Below, piece after piece: positions 43,130 through 51,529 of a DNA stretch of 64,000 nucleotides. Every line of letters begins with the position of its first letter. The stretch's first letter is position 1. Origin of the DNA: JAOUGY01 sp963825585 (GTDB lineage: Bacteria; Actinomycetota; Acidimicrobiia; Spongiisociales; ZC4RG35); NCBI GenBank assembly GCA_963825585.1, contig CAWGTX010000009.1, forward strand, positions 1 through 64,000. The letters run 5' to 3'. Made by a program: the position numbers and the translations under genes. Below the pieces are notes generated by a model, which saw only the letters and a program-made list of their open reading frames with translations, was not told the DNA's origin and did not search any database.

Positions 43130-44299
43130 ATGGCGGCCATAGAGATCCAGGGCGTGAGCGTCGAGGCCGGCGGGAACCGGCTGGTTTCGGACGTCGATCT
43201 CTCGGTGAGCACCGGTGAGGTGGTGGGCGTGATCGGAGCCTCGGGCAGTGGCAAGACGACGCTGCTCCGGCTGATGGCCGGCCTGACCACTCCCACTCGG
43301 GGTGTCGTCAGATTCGATGGAGCCGCCGCCATCCCGGCCGGGTTCGTGACGATGGCACTGCAGGACGATCCGGTGTACACGAACCGTGATGTGGGCGGGA
43401 ACCTGGCGTTTCCGCTCGACATGGCCCGTGCGTATTCGCCCGAGGATCGCGCCGAGCGGATCGAGCAGACCGCCCGCCGGATGGGGGTGTGGCGGATTCT
43501 CACCCGACGAAGCCACCAGCTTTCGGGAGGAGAGCGGGCAGCGGTGTCGGTGGGACGGGCGCTCGTCGGTGATCGGGCCCGGTTCGTGCTGCTGGACGAA
43601 CCTCTCGCCAAGGCGGACATTCGACGCCGCGAGGCGATGCGAGAGCTACTCCGGAGCTTCCGACGGGACCGGCCCGACATCGGCATCGTCATCGCATCCA
43701 ACGATCAGAACGACCTCCTCGGTCTCGTCGATCGGCTCGTGGTGATGGCCGACGGCGTGGTCGTCCAGATCGGTACCCCGGCCGAGATGTACGGGCACCC
43801 CAGCGACACGCGGGTGGCGGGAGTCATCGGATCCCCGCCCATGAACCTGTTCCCTGCCGTCGTCGAACGGCGGTCGGGGCGCGTGGTTGTCGTCATCGGA
43901 AACGACCACATCGGGCTCGACCGGGCGTCGCCCGAAGAGCGTGTTCCGGAGGAGTTGGTGGGCCGCCCTGTGCTGCTGGGGGTTCGCCCCGAACACCTGA
44001 CGAGGGCCGAACCGGGTACGCCGTTCAATCGTGTGCTTCATGTGACGGTCGGTCGGGTGGAGGAACCCACCGGGGTGGTCTGGTTCGGTCTGGGAGGGGT
44101 CGGAACCACGGCCTACGCCATGGTTCCCAGGGCAGGGACGCCGGGATCGGGTGTATCGGGGAAGGGCACATCGACAACGGGACGCCGGTGGACATCCGGT
44201 GACCGGCTGGAGCTGACGTGGGCCCCCGACAAGACTCGCGTGTTCGACGCGAAATCCGGACGGGCCATCCCCAAGTCGATCGTCGGCAGCGCCGACTAG
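43130..44299 (+). CDS. ABC transporter ATP-binding protein, orphan
   Basis: 389 residues from the ATG at 43130. Walker A GASGSGKTTLLRLMAG, Q-loop in ALQDDPVYTNRDV, signature LSGGERAAVSVGRAL, Walker B FVLLDEPLAKADIRR; the switch His is replaced (VIASNDQNDLLGL has Asn where His is expected). The C-terminal 140 residues are a TOBE/MalK-like regulatory domain (VLLGVRPEHLTR), so it belongs to the sugar/polyamine importer ATPases. No permease or binding protein is nearby. The D-loop reads LAKAD instead of LSNLD. Function with a distant permease is likely; loss of the switch His is odd. Confidence 0.85.
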   Translation: MAAIEIQGVSVEAGGNRLVSDVDLSVSTGEVVGVIGASGSGKTTLLRLMAGLTTPTRGVVRFDGAAAIPAGFVTMALQDDPVYTNRDVGGNLAFPLDMARAYSPEDRAERIEQTARRMGVWRILTRRSHQLSGGERAAVSVGRALVGDRARFVLLDEPLAKADIRRREAMRELLRSFRRDRPDIGIVIASNDQNDLLGLVDRLVVMADGVVVQIGTPAEMYGHPSDTRVAGVIGSPPMNLFPAVVERRSGRVVVVIGNDHIGLDRASPEERVPEELVGRPVLLGVRPEHLTRAEPGTPFNRVLHVTVGRVEEPTGVVWFGLGGVGTTAYAMVPRAGTPGSGVSGKGTSTTGRRWTSGDRLELTWAPDKTRVFDAKSGRAIPKSIVGSAD

Positions 44300-44523
44300 C
44301 CCGACGTCAGCTCCTGCACGGTCTCCAGGTGCGCCTGTTGCAGCGCACGAGCGAGTGACCGCTGGAAGGTATCCAGTCGTCGTCTCGCACCTTCAGGGGT
44401 CACCTCACTGATTCCGCCGCCTCCCAGAGCGTCGCGTTCCAGCCTCCTCAGCGTCGCCGCCACGCCGTTCACGAGATCGCGTGACCTATGCGTGCCGACC
44501 ATCACCGTCGTGTGATTCGCCAT
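44296..44523 (-). CDS. small helical protein of unknown function
   Basis: 75 residues from the ATG at 44523 (an upstream start at 44559 is possible). It begins ANHTTVMVGTHRSRDLVNGV, then charged helices RRLDTFQRSLARALQQAHLE. No family recognised. The stop overlaps the ABC ATPase stop region on the other strand by 4 bp. Codon and residue use look protein-like, but evidence is limited. Confidence 0.45.
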   Translation of the reverse strand: MANHTTVMVGTHRSRDLVNGVAATLRRLERDALGGGGISEVTPEGARRRLDTFQRSLARALQQAHLETVQELTSG

Positions 44524-44594
44524 TGGGTGACCCCCTCGTAGCCTCGATGGAGGCAGCATCCCCGAGCGCTGTTACGAGAGGGTTTCCTCCCCGC

Positions 44595-44734
44595 GAACAG
44601 AAGAGAAGCTGCTGGGCCGGAAGTCCGACGTCCGACGCAACACGCAGGAGGGCTTCTAGTTGCTGGCTGCTGGCTGCCGCAACAAGGCGGATCCCGCGTT
44701 GCTGGCTAGTAGCCAGTAGCCAGTAGCCAGTAGC
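44595..44734. repeat. heptad repeat array (20 units) next to msrA
   Basis: 140 bp in one 7-bp register. Units include two GTCCGAC, GCAACAC, GCAGGAG, GGCTTCT, GGCTGCT, GGCTGCC, TGCTGGC, TAGTAGC and three CAGTAGC. On the minus strand it contains the TCCTGCG-TGTTGCG-TCGGACG module. It ends one base before the stop codon of msrA and so forms the 3' flank of that gene. Confidence 0.85.
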
Positions 44735-45364
44735 TCAGTACGCTGTTTGGCAGAACCCGTGATTGCAGTAGCCGTTGGGATTCTTCGCCAGGTACTGCTG
44801 GTGGTACTCCTCGGCGTAGTAGAACGGGCCGGCTTCGGCGATCTCGGTGGTGATGTCACCGTATCCGGCGGCGTGCAGGGCCTCCTGATAGCGATCGCGG
44901 GAGGCGATCACGGCTTCGGCCTGGGCTTCGGTGGTGGTGTAGATGGCCGAGCGGTACTGGGTACCGACGTCGTTGCCCTGCCGGTTGAGGGTGGTGGGGT
45001 CGTGGTTCTCCCAGAACTCCTTGAGAAGGACATCCATGTCGACTTGCTCGGGGTCGTACACCACCAGCACCGCCTCGGTGTGCCCGGTCCGACCGGTGCA
45101 GGTCTCCTCGTAGGTCGGGTTGGGGGTGGACCCACCCGAGTAGCCGGCGGCGGTGGTGATGACACCCGGAATCTTCCAGAAGAAGCGCTCTGCACCCCAA
45201 AAACAGCCCATGCCGACGATGAGCACCTCGGAGCCGTCCGGAAACGGGGGCAGCATCGGGGCACCGGTGACGTGATGCACGCCGGAGATCCTCAGCGGTT
45301 CCTCGCGGCCTGGGAGTGCGTCGTCGGCGGGGGGAATGACTCGATTGCGTTTCGGGAACCACAT
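44735..45364 (-). CDS. msrA: peptide methionine sulfoxide reductase A
   Basis: 209 residues from the ATG at 45364. Catalytic Cys in VGMGCFWGAERFFW (GCFWG), then GYSGGSTPNPTYEETCTGRT, GHTEAVLVVYDPEQV and QYRSAIYTTTEAQ. The resolving cysteines are in the C-terminal GYCNHGFCQTAY, as in the three-Cys MsrA type. An N-terminal extension of about 40 residues precedes the core. Reduces the S-form of methionine sulfoxide in oxidised proteins, with thioredoxin as donor. It is divergent from the secreted protein gene at 45438, and its 3' end meets a heptad repeat array. Confidence 0.95.
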   Translation of the reverse strand: MWFPKRNRVIPPADDALPGREEPLRISGVHHVTGAPMLPPFPDGSEVLIVGMGCFWGAERFFWKIPGVITTAAGYSGGSTPNPTYEETCTGRTGHTEAVLVVYDPEQVDMDVLLKEFWENHDPTTLNRQGNDVGTQYRSAIYTTTEAQAEAVIASRDRYQEALHAAGYGDITTEIAEAGPFYYAEEYHQQYLAKNPNGYCNHGFCQTAY

Positions 45365-45437
45365 GAGCCGATGATATTCGCCTGCCTCGGCTAGCTCCTG
45401 GAGGCGCACAGGCGCCCGGTCGCGTTTGAGCACAACG

Positions 45438-46625
45438 ATGGCGTCTCGTTACTCTCCACGAACGCCCATGGATGTCAGGCGGGCCGCGCTGGCCCTGATC
45501 GTGCTCTCCCTATTCACCACGTCTCTGCACATCGGTGCTCCTTCGGCGCGCGCCACCACCGTGACCGAGGCGGAGCAGCGCGCCGACCAGGCCGAAGTGG
45601 CGAAGGAGAATGCGTACGCGGTCGTGTCCGAGGCGGCCGAGAACCGAGCTGAGATCGAGGCGCAGCTGTTCGACGCCCTCAACAGGTACGACGCCGCCGT
45701 CACCGCCCTGGCCGCAGCCAACCGCAGCCTCGAGCTGGTGGGGCGAGCTTTGGTCGCCGCCGAGGCAGACTCGGTGGGTGTGTCCGCCGAGTTGAGCGAT
45801 CAGATCGTGGCGGCCTACATGCAGGCGGTGCTCACGCCCGGCTCGATCGTGGTCGGCACCGATACCATCGAGCAGGCGATGGTGGTCGACCACGTGTTCA
45901 GCGCCGGTCAGACCGACAATTTGGCGCAGCTCGACCAGTTGACCGTCCAGCAGTCCGACCTCGTCCGCCTCCGCTCAGAACACGAGGCGGAACGGGCTCG
46001 GGTCGAGCAGCTGGAAGCCGAGTTGGCCGCTGAGACGGAGAACCTCGAACAGGTCTTTGCCCAAGCCGATTCCGAACTGGCCGCCGCATACCGGCGCGCT
46101 GCAGACGCAGACGCCGCCTACCGGGCTGCCCTGTCCGACGTCGACCGGGCCCGCGCAGCGGAGGAGCAGCGCCGGCAGGACGAGCAGACGTCGACCACGA
46201 CCGCGGTCGCCACACCCGGTGCCACCGGTGGCGACGACGACGGCGTCGCCACGACAACGACGACCACCACCAGCACCTCACCCCCGCCCAACGACGACCC
46301 GCCCCCTGGGATCCGACCCGAGGTGGAGCGGTGGCGTTCCACCGTGGCCGCCTACTTCCCCGCTTCCCGGGTCGACGAGGCTCTGCTGATCATCCAATGC
46401 GAGTCCCTCGGCGACCCCGACGCCGTCAACGCCTTCAGCGGAGCGTCGGGGCTCTTCCAGTTCCTACCCTCGACCTGGGCGGTGGCCAGTCTCGGCGCCG
46501 GTGTGAGCGATGCGTCGGTGCTCGATCCAGCCGCCAATACCGCAGCGGCGGCGTGGCTGTTCGGCTACTACGAGGCCAATGGCCGCGACGGGTGGAGCCC
46601 CTGGGCCTGCCGGTACTACCTCTGA
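45438..46625 (+). CDS. secreted coiled-coil protein with lytic transglycosylase-like domain
   Basis: 395 residues. Signal peptide in RRAALALIVLSLFTTSLHIG, cut after PSARA. Residues 35-235 are an Ala/Glu-rich coiled coil; 240-290 is a Thr/Pro-rich linker. The C-terminal domain is of the SLT/goose-lysozyme type: LLIIQCESLGDPDAVNAFSG with catalytic Glu, ASGLFQFLPSTWAVASL, and WLFGYYEANGRDGWSPWACR. The layout resembles NlpC/P60 or RipA-like partner proteins in which a coiled coil controls a wall hydrolase. Likely acts on peptidoglycan outside the membrane. Start is uncertain (TTG 45426, ATG 45438 or ATG 45470). Confidence 0.82.
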   Translation: MASRYSPRTPMDVRRAALALIVLSLFTTSLHIGAPSARATTVTEAEQRADQAEVAKENAYAVVSEAAENRAEIEAQLFDALNRYDAAVTALAAANRSLELVGRALVAAEADSVGVSAELSDQIVAAYMQAVLTPGSIVVGTDTIEQAMVVDHVFSAGQTDNLAQLDQLTVQQSDLVRLRSEHEAERARVEQLEAELAAETENLEQVFAQADSELAAAYRRAADADAAYRAALSDVDRARAAEEQRRQDEQTSTTTAVATPGATGGDDDGVATTTTTTTSTSPPPNDDPPPGIRPEVERWRSTVAAYFPASRVDEALLIIQCESLGDPDAVNAFSGASGLFQFLPSTWAVASLGAGVSDASVLDPAANTAAAAWLFGYYEANGRDGWSPWACRYYL

Positions 46626-46665
46626 GGCGAGGGGCGTCGGGGCGAGGGGCGTCGGGGCGAGGGGG
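46624..46665. repeat. G-rich tandem repeat, 15-bp period
   Basis: GGCGAGGGGCGTCGG occurs twice in full and a third time in part, starting at the stop codon of the secreted protein gene. It lies between convergent genes. Related in style to the heptad arrays (7+8 bp) but not in strict 7-bp register. Confidence 0.7.
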
Positions 46666-46711
46666 CAGGACTCCGCCGGTCGCAGGATGGCAGCAGGAGA
46701 GCGCAGGCCCG

Positions 46712-48136
46712 TCAGCCGGCCAGCTCCAGAACCTGTTCCACGACCTCGGTCGGTGACAGGTCGAATGGGAACTCGGCTTCGATGTCAGGCGTGATGCCGA
46801 CCGCACCGAAATCTCGGCCGCTCGGGGTCACCCAGCGGGCGATGGTGAGCTTGAGTGCCCCGCCGTTTCCGAGTGGGAACCGCTGCTGGACCGTGTTCTT
46901 TCCGAACGTGTTCTCGCCCAGCACCACGGCCCGCCCGGTCTCACCCAGAACGCCCGACATCACCTCGGAAGCAGAGGCGCTGCCCTGGTTGACCACCACC
47001 CACAGCGGGAGCGACGGGTCGGTGGCGACGCCGTCACCGGTCACGTCGTAGCTGGTGGCCTCGTCTGGGGACTCGGTCCGCACCACCACGCCTTCGGCGA
47101 GGAACTCGCTGGTCACCTCGACGGCCGCCTGGAGCGCACCACCGGGGTTGTCCCTGAGGTCGAGGACGATCCCGCGGGCACCCGCGGCCAGGAGCTCCTG
47201 GAGTCCCTTGCGCACCTGGGTGTCGGCATTGACGGTGAACAGGTTGAACCGCAGGTACCCGATGTCGCCCACCATCTCCCATTCGGCGATCGGGATGTCG
47301 ACCGATGCTCTCACGATGTCGAACTCCATCACCTCGCCATCCCGGTCGAGTCCAACCTCGACCGCGGTTCCGGCCGGCCCACGCACCTGGTCGGTGACCT
47401 CGTCGACGTGCAGTCCGGCGATGGGTTGACCGTTGACGCTCACGAACACGTCGCCCGGCAACACGCCCGCCCGTTGGGCCGGGCTGTCCTGGAAGGTGCT
47501 CACCACGACGAGCCGGCAGCTCTCGGAGATGATCTGGCATTGGGCCTCGATGGGGTCGTCCACCGCCGGGTTCTCGGCGCTCACCAGGGCTCCGATGCCT
47601 TCCACCTGCCCCGACGTATCGTCCTGAGCGAGGGCGAGTCCCCGTGGATCGAGATAGGCGGAGTTGGGGTCGAGGTCGAAGGCCATCGCCGCCAGTGCCG
47701 TCTCGACGCCCGTCAGTGGTTCGATGTCCGCCTCGTCGATCGCCTGGCACACCGGCCGGGCGACCTCGTCGTCGACGTCGCACTCGAGGGAGACGGGGTC
47801 GCGGTCGTCGGGAGCGAGCTGCTCCAGCTCACCCAGGGCGGCCATCGCCGACGTGACCAGCTCGTCGTCGGTGACCGGATCGACGTAGCGCCGCTGGATG
47901 AGGTCCACCGCCTCGCACAGGAGCACGATGTCGGCCGGAGCGGCGGTGCAGTCCGAGAACGTGGTGACAGTGGTGGGTTCGGTGCCGCCCGATGTGCCGG
48001 TGGACTCCGACGAGGCGGTCGGTGAGGCGGCGGGCGGGAAGGTTGTGGCGGTGTCGTTGCCGACCTCGAGAAGGCTGCACGAGGCGGCCACGAGGGCGAC
48101 GGTGACGAAGGCGGCAAGTCGACGCATTGACGTCAT
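46712..48136 (-). CDS. S41-family C-terminal processing peptidase, lipoprotein
   Basis: 474 residues. Lipoprotein signal AAFVTVALVAASCSLLEVG (lipobox AASC). A Thr/Ser/Pro linker is followed by an N-terminal helical domain, a PDZ domain (SPAQRAGVLPGDVFVSVNGQ, PIAGLHVDEV) and the S41 core: IVLDLRDNPGGALQAAVEVT, the catalytic Ser in VVNQGSASASEVMSGVLGE and the catalytic Lys in VLGENTFGKNTVQQRFPL. A CtpA-type extracytoplasmic protease anchored to the membrane, likely trimming secreted or wall proteins. It converges on the transglycosylase-like gene. Confidence 0.93.
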   Translation of the reverse strand: MTSMRRLAAFVTVALVAASCSLLEVGNDTATTFPPAASPTASSESTGTSGGTEPTTVTTFSDCTAAPADIVLLCEAVDLIQRRYVDPVTDDELVTSAMAALGELEQLAPDDRDPVSLECDVDDEVARPVCQAIDEADIEPLTGVETALAAMAFDLDPNSAYLDPRGLALAQDDTSGQVEGIGALVSAENPAVDDPIEAQCQIISESCRLVVVSTFQDSPAQRAGVLPGDVFVSVNGQPIAGLHVDEVTDQVRGPAGTAVEVGLDRDGEVMEFDIVRASVDIPIAEWEMVGDIGYLRFNLFTVNADTQVRKGLQELLAAGARGIVLDLRDNPGGALQAAVEVTSEFLAEGVVVRTESPDEATSYDVTGDGVATDPSLPLWVVVNQGSASASEVMSGVLGETGRAVVLGENTFGKNTVQQRFPLGNGGALKLTIARWVTPSGRDFGAVGITPDIEAEFPFDLSPTEVVEQVLELAG

Positions 48137-48200
48137 TCAACCTGGCTTTCGCGTTTGTGCGACGAGGTTGCGCGATGGGATCGAGCAGGAGGAGTCAGGT

Positions 48201-48298
48201 GCGAGGGGCGAGGAGCCAGAACGAATGGGCTTGACTGCACTCCTTCAACGCCGTCGTCACGCTTTCTGGCTTCTGCGCTCCTCGCTCCTCGCTCCTCG
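48201..48298. repeat. heptad repeat array (14 units) in a divergent promoter region
   Basis: 98 bp in one register: GCGAGGG, GCGAGGA, GCCAGAA at the left; TTCTGGC, TTCTGCG and three CTCCTCG at the right. The outer units are inverted copies, so the region can form a cruciform or hairpin. It sits between the CtpA-type gene (minus) and the amidohydrolase gene (plus), 15 bp before the latter's start, so it overlaps where promoter and leader should be. Confidence 0.8.
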
Positions 48299-48312
48299 CC
48301 ATACTGCTTCTC

Positions 48313-49374
48313 ATGCAGGTGCGTGGGCGTGACAGGTTCGGTTCGATCTTCGATCTGGCGGTTTCGGCTGATTGCTGGGCTGAGCCCGACGGATCGGGTC
48401 TCCTCGATCTCGGCGACCTGATCTGCCTTCCTGGTCTGGTCGACGCGCATGCCCATCTTTCCGGAGACGACCTCGAGCTGGGGTTTGCGGAACCCTCGGA
48501 GATCGTGGCTCGGGCGTTGGCTGCGGCCGAGGCGGGGGTTGCGATCTGCCTCGACAAGGGCTGGGACGACGATACCGTTCTGGACCTGGTTTCGAGCGGG
48601 GCGATCCAGAGGCCCCGGGTCGTGCCGGCGGGAACGATGCTCCGCTCGGCCGACGGGTACTGGGAGGGGTTCGGTCGTGTGGTCGATGACGCAGGACTCG
48701 TCGCCGAGGTGGCACGGATGGCACCCGACCGGCCCTGGGTCAAGATCGTGGGGGACTGGCCACGACGTGGTCGGGGTGCCCTGGCGAACTTCGACGAAGA
48801 GGCGTTGGCGGCGGCCGTGGCCGCCGCTCACCGGGCGGGAGCCAGGGTCGCCGTGCACACGATGGCGCCCGGGGTCGCCGGCGCCGCCGTGCGGGCGGGT
48901 GTCGACTCGATCGAGCACGGACTGTTCCTCGAAGTCGACGATCTGGTCACCCTGGCGGATCGGGCCGGTGTGTGGGTACCCACTGTGCTTCGGGTCGAGG
49001 AGGTGGCAGCGGCCTTGAAGCCGGGAAGCTCGGGTGCCGAACTGTTGGGGCGTGGGCTGGCCAACCTGCGCACAATGCTGCCGCTGGCCGCCGAGATCGG
49101 TGTCACCGTCATGGCCGGCTCCGACCTGGCCATCGCTCCCGGGCTCATCGGACGGGAGGTCTCGGCTCTGACACGATACGGGTTCCCGGTGGAAGCGGCG
49201 ATCGACGGTGCCTCCGAGCTCGGGGCGGCAGCGGTGGGGATCGACGCCGGGTTCCGGCCCGGGATGTCGGCCGACCTCGTCGCCTTTGGCGGTGACCCCT
49301 TCGCCGACCCCTCGGTGCTCGAGCACCCGGTTGTGGTGATCTCGGGGGGTGTCGTGGTGGCCGACCGGCGCTGA
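48313..49374 (+). CDS. amidohydrolase (imidazolonepropionase-like)
   Basis: 353 residues. Metal-dependent amidohydrolase: LICLPGLVDAHAHLSGDDLE (HxH), WVKIVGDWP (Lys that may be carbamylated), RVAVHTMAPGVAGAAVRAGV and SIEHGLFLEV (two further His), and MAGSDLAIAPG (Asp). The C-terminal beta-sandwich closes with GMSADLVAFGGDPF and VVVISGGVVVADR. Substrate unknown; this clade includes prolidase-like and xenobiotic amidases. Start ATG at 48313, right after the heptad array. Confidence 0.88.
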   Translation: MQVRGRDRFGSIFDLAVSADCWAEPDGSGLLDLGDLICLPGLVDAHAHLSGDDLELGFAEPSEIVARALAAAEAGVAICLDKGWDDDTVLDLVSSGAIQRPRVVPAGTMLRSADGYWEGFGRVVDDAGLVAEVARMAPDRPWVKIVGDWPRRGRGALANFDEEALAAAVAAAHRAGARVAVHTMAPGVAGAAVRAGVDSIEHGLFLEVDDLVTLADRAGVWVPTVLRVEEVAAALKPGSSGAELLGRGLANLRTMLPLAAEIGVTVMAGSDLAIAPGLIGREVSALTRYGFPVEAAIDGASELGAAAVGIDAGFRPGMSADLVAFGGDPFADPSVLEHPVVVISGGVVVADRR

Positions 49375-49448
49375 CGCACCTCACGGAAACTGATCCGGTG
49401 TTGTCCGAGGCAGAACCAGGGGCGCGTGGTGTGCCGAAATGGCTCCGG

Positions 49449-51527
49449 TCAGTTACTGCGCTCGACCCGTTCCAGGGTGCCGTCCTCCAACACTTGGTAG
49501 ACCGCGATCTCGTTCTCGCCGTCGACGAACAGCTCGGGTGGAAGCATCGCCTGGACGAAGCCGTCACCCTCCTCCAGATAGCCGCGGGTCATCGCGCCGA
49601 TCGTCCCGTTCACCGCAACCGCCAGGACCTCGTCGCCGGTGACCCCGCCGATCAGGCTGGCGGTGAACCGCGATGGGACGACGTCGCCCTGGGTGTCGAC
49701 CACCGTGTAGAACAACGGCCGTTCCAGGTGGACCATGATCTCCGATGACGCCAGGTCGGTGCCGTCGACCCGGGTGCCCAGCAGGTCGGGACTCCCGGTC
49801 GGGCGAAGCGCCCATGGATCGCCGCCGGGGAAGAGTTCCTCCAACCGCGCCGCCACCTCCAGCTTCTCCGATCCGTCCACACCGACCGTGACCTCGGAGT
49901 AGGGGCCGATCGTGGTGGATTCGGTGCGTCCGGGGTCCGGGCCGAGCAACGACACACCGTCGGTCTCCCAGGGAAGGTCGGCGTCGAGCGCGTCGGCGAT
50001 GGTTGGGACGATGTCGATGGTGAGTGCCCGTCGATCGTCGACATCGCCCTCGCTCTGTCCCGGCGCCTTCACGAACATGGGGATGGCCGCCACCTCGCCG
50101 ACGGTGTCCTCGGAGATCTGCCGCTGATGGGGGACGGCGGGGCGTACGGCGATGCCATGGTCGGCCACCAGCACGATCATCGCCTCGTCGTAGAGGTCGG
50201 CGGCTTCGAGCGCGTCGAGGATCTCACCGAGAGCGTGATCGATGTAGCCGACCTGGAGCAGGTGTCGTTGCATCGCTTGGGCCACCAGGAATTCGTCGGG
50301 GCCCCATCCCGGGGATTTGCTGCCGGGTGCCCGTTCCGCCGTCAGCGGGTAGCGCCGTCCGTCCGGGAGGAACTGCCATGGATGATGAGGCACCACGGCG
50401 TGGAGGAAGAACAGGGGTGGCTGTGCTCCCTTTGGTTCACCGATCTGCTCGATCAGGGAGACGATCGGTTTGCGGGGATCGGCTTCGAAGTTCTCCCGGA
50501 ACTCGGCCACGACATCGAAGTCCGACGTTGCCGCCCCAAAGTCCCCCCAGCCACGGTCGATCTGGGGAAGCCCGCCTGTGAGACCTCCGGGCAACAGCAC
50601 GTGCCCGGCGACCACACCCACGTCGCGCAGGATGGGGGTCGTGGATTGACCGATGCCCTCGCACAACGACCGGGGACACAGTTGAGTGATCGTCTCGAGG
50701 ACGTGGAGTTCGTGTGTCTCCTGGAATGCCGTGAACAGGTTCTCCGGGTACTGGCCGGCATACGGCGTCTTGGCCTGGTCGGGGACCACGCCGGTGAGCA
50801 TCGCCGGGACCGAGTGCTCCGTCTGCTGTTCGACCGTCATGGCGTTCGAGTAAAAGGTGGCGTCTGCCGCCAGCCGGGCGAAGTTGGGATATCGATCGGC
50901 ACGCAATTCGCCGGCGGCGTCGATGAGCGATGCGACCGGGAACTCGTCGAAGACGAGCATGACCACCGGTGCCGGGCTGGCGGCGGACACCGGACTTCCG
51001 ATGGCGCCACCCTCGTCGGCCAGCACCGCCCCGGTGGGAGAGGTGAAAAGGAACACCGCCACCAGCACCAATGGAGCGGGCGACAGGTACCGGGCGAACA
51101 GGCGGGCCGGGTCGAAGCGATTGAACGCCCAGGCGGCTGCCACGCCCAGCACCCCGGCGACGGCCGTCGCCGCCCACCATCGGATCGGGAGCCGCTTCAG
51201 ATACAGGAGGGCCAGCGACGCCGACGTGACCGCGATGAGCGTCGTTCCGAGCATCGATCCGAACCGACCGGGAAGGCTGCCCGCCAGTGCCACCAGCAAC
51301 GGCACCCCGATGGCGAGCGCCACGCTGAGCGCGATGATCTCCCACTTCGGTGATCGGCGGGCCACGAAGAACTCGGCGTTTCGGCCCAGCAGGTCTAGCA
51401 CCGGCCACGTGACACCGAGCGCCGTCAGCACTGCCAGGGCCGCGAACCGGTCGAACCGGGTCACGGAGGGTGCGGCGGCCGCCCACCCCGCTTCGTCGAT
51501 GCAACTGATCGTGGCCTCCGTCGACAT
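49449..51527 (-). CDS. membrane-anchored sulfatase-like hydrolase
   Basis: 692 residues. Five membrane helices in residues 25-170, then an alkaline-phosphatase-fold sulfatase domain: VVMLVFDEFPVASLIDAAGE (metal Asp), MTVEQQTEHSVPAMLTGVVP (Thr/Ser nucleophile region, no CxPxR, so not a formylglycine sulfatase), LFFLHAVVPHHPWQFLPDGR, and the metal pair in IVLVADHGIAV. This build fits phosphoethanolamine/phosphoglycerol transferases or related enzymes that modify surface glycans. It lies 2 bp after the methyltransferase gene, third in a unit. Confidence 0.85.
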   Translation of the reverse strand: MSTEATISCIDEAGWAAAAPSVTRFDRFAALAVLTALGVTWPVLDLLGRNAEFFVARRSPKWEIIALSVALAIGVPLLVALAGSLPGRFGSMLGTTLIAVTSASLALLYLKRLPIRWWAATAVAGVLGVAAAWAFNRFDPARLFARYLSPAPLVLVAVFLFTSPTGAVLADEGGAIGSPVSAASPAPVVMLVFDEFPVASLIDAAGELRADRYPNFARLAADATFYSNAMTVEQQTEHSVPAMLTGVVPDQAKTPYAGQYPENLFTAFQETHELHVLETITQLCPRSLCEGIGQSTTPILRDVGVVAGHVLLPGGLTGGLPQIDRGWGDFGAATSDFDVVAEFRENFEADPRKPIVSLIEQIGEPKGAQPPLFFLHAVVPHHPWQFLPDGRRYPLTAERAPGSKSPGWGPDEFLVAQAMQRHLLQVGYIDHALGEILDALEAADLYDEAMIVLVADHGIAVRPAVPHQRQISEDTVGEVAAIPMFVKAPGQSEGDVDDRRALTIDIVPTIADALDADLPWETDGVSLLGPDPGRTESTTIGPYSEVTVGVDGSEKLEVAARLEELFPGGDPWALRPTGSPDLLGTRVDGTDLASSEIMVHLERPLFYTVVDTQGDVVPSRFTASLIGGVTGDEVLAVAVNGTIGAMTRGYLEEGDGFVQAMLPPELFVDGENEIAVYQVLEDGTLERVERSN

Positions 51528-51529
51528 CG

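Noticed and set aside
41203..43701. 832-residue minus-strand frame across glgX and the ABC ATPase
   Set aside because: Arg/Pro/His-rich with no domain, and shifted relative to the genuine GlgX frame.
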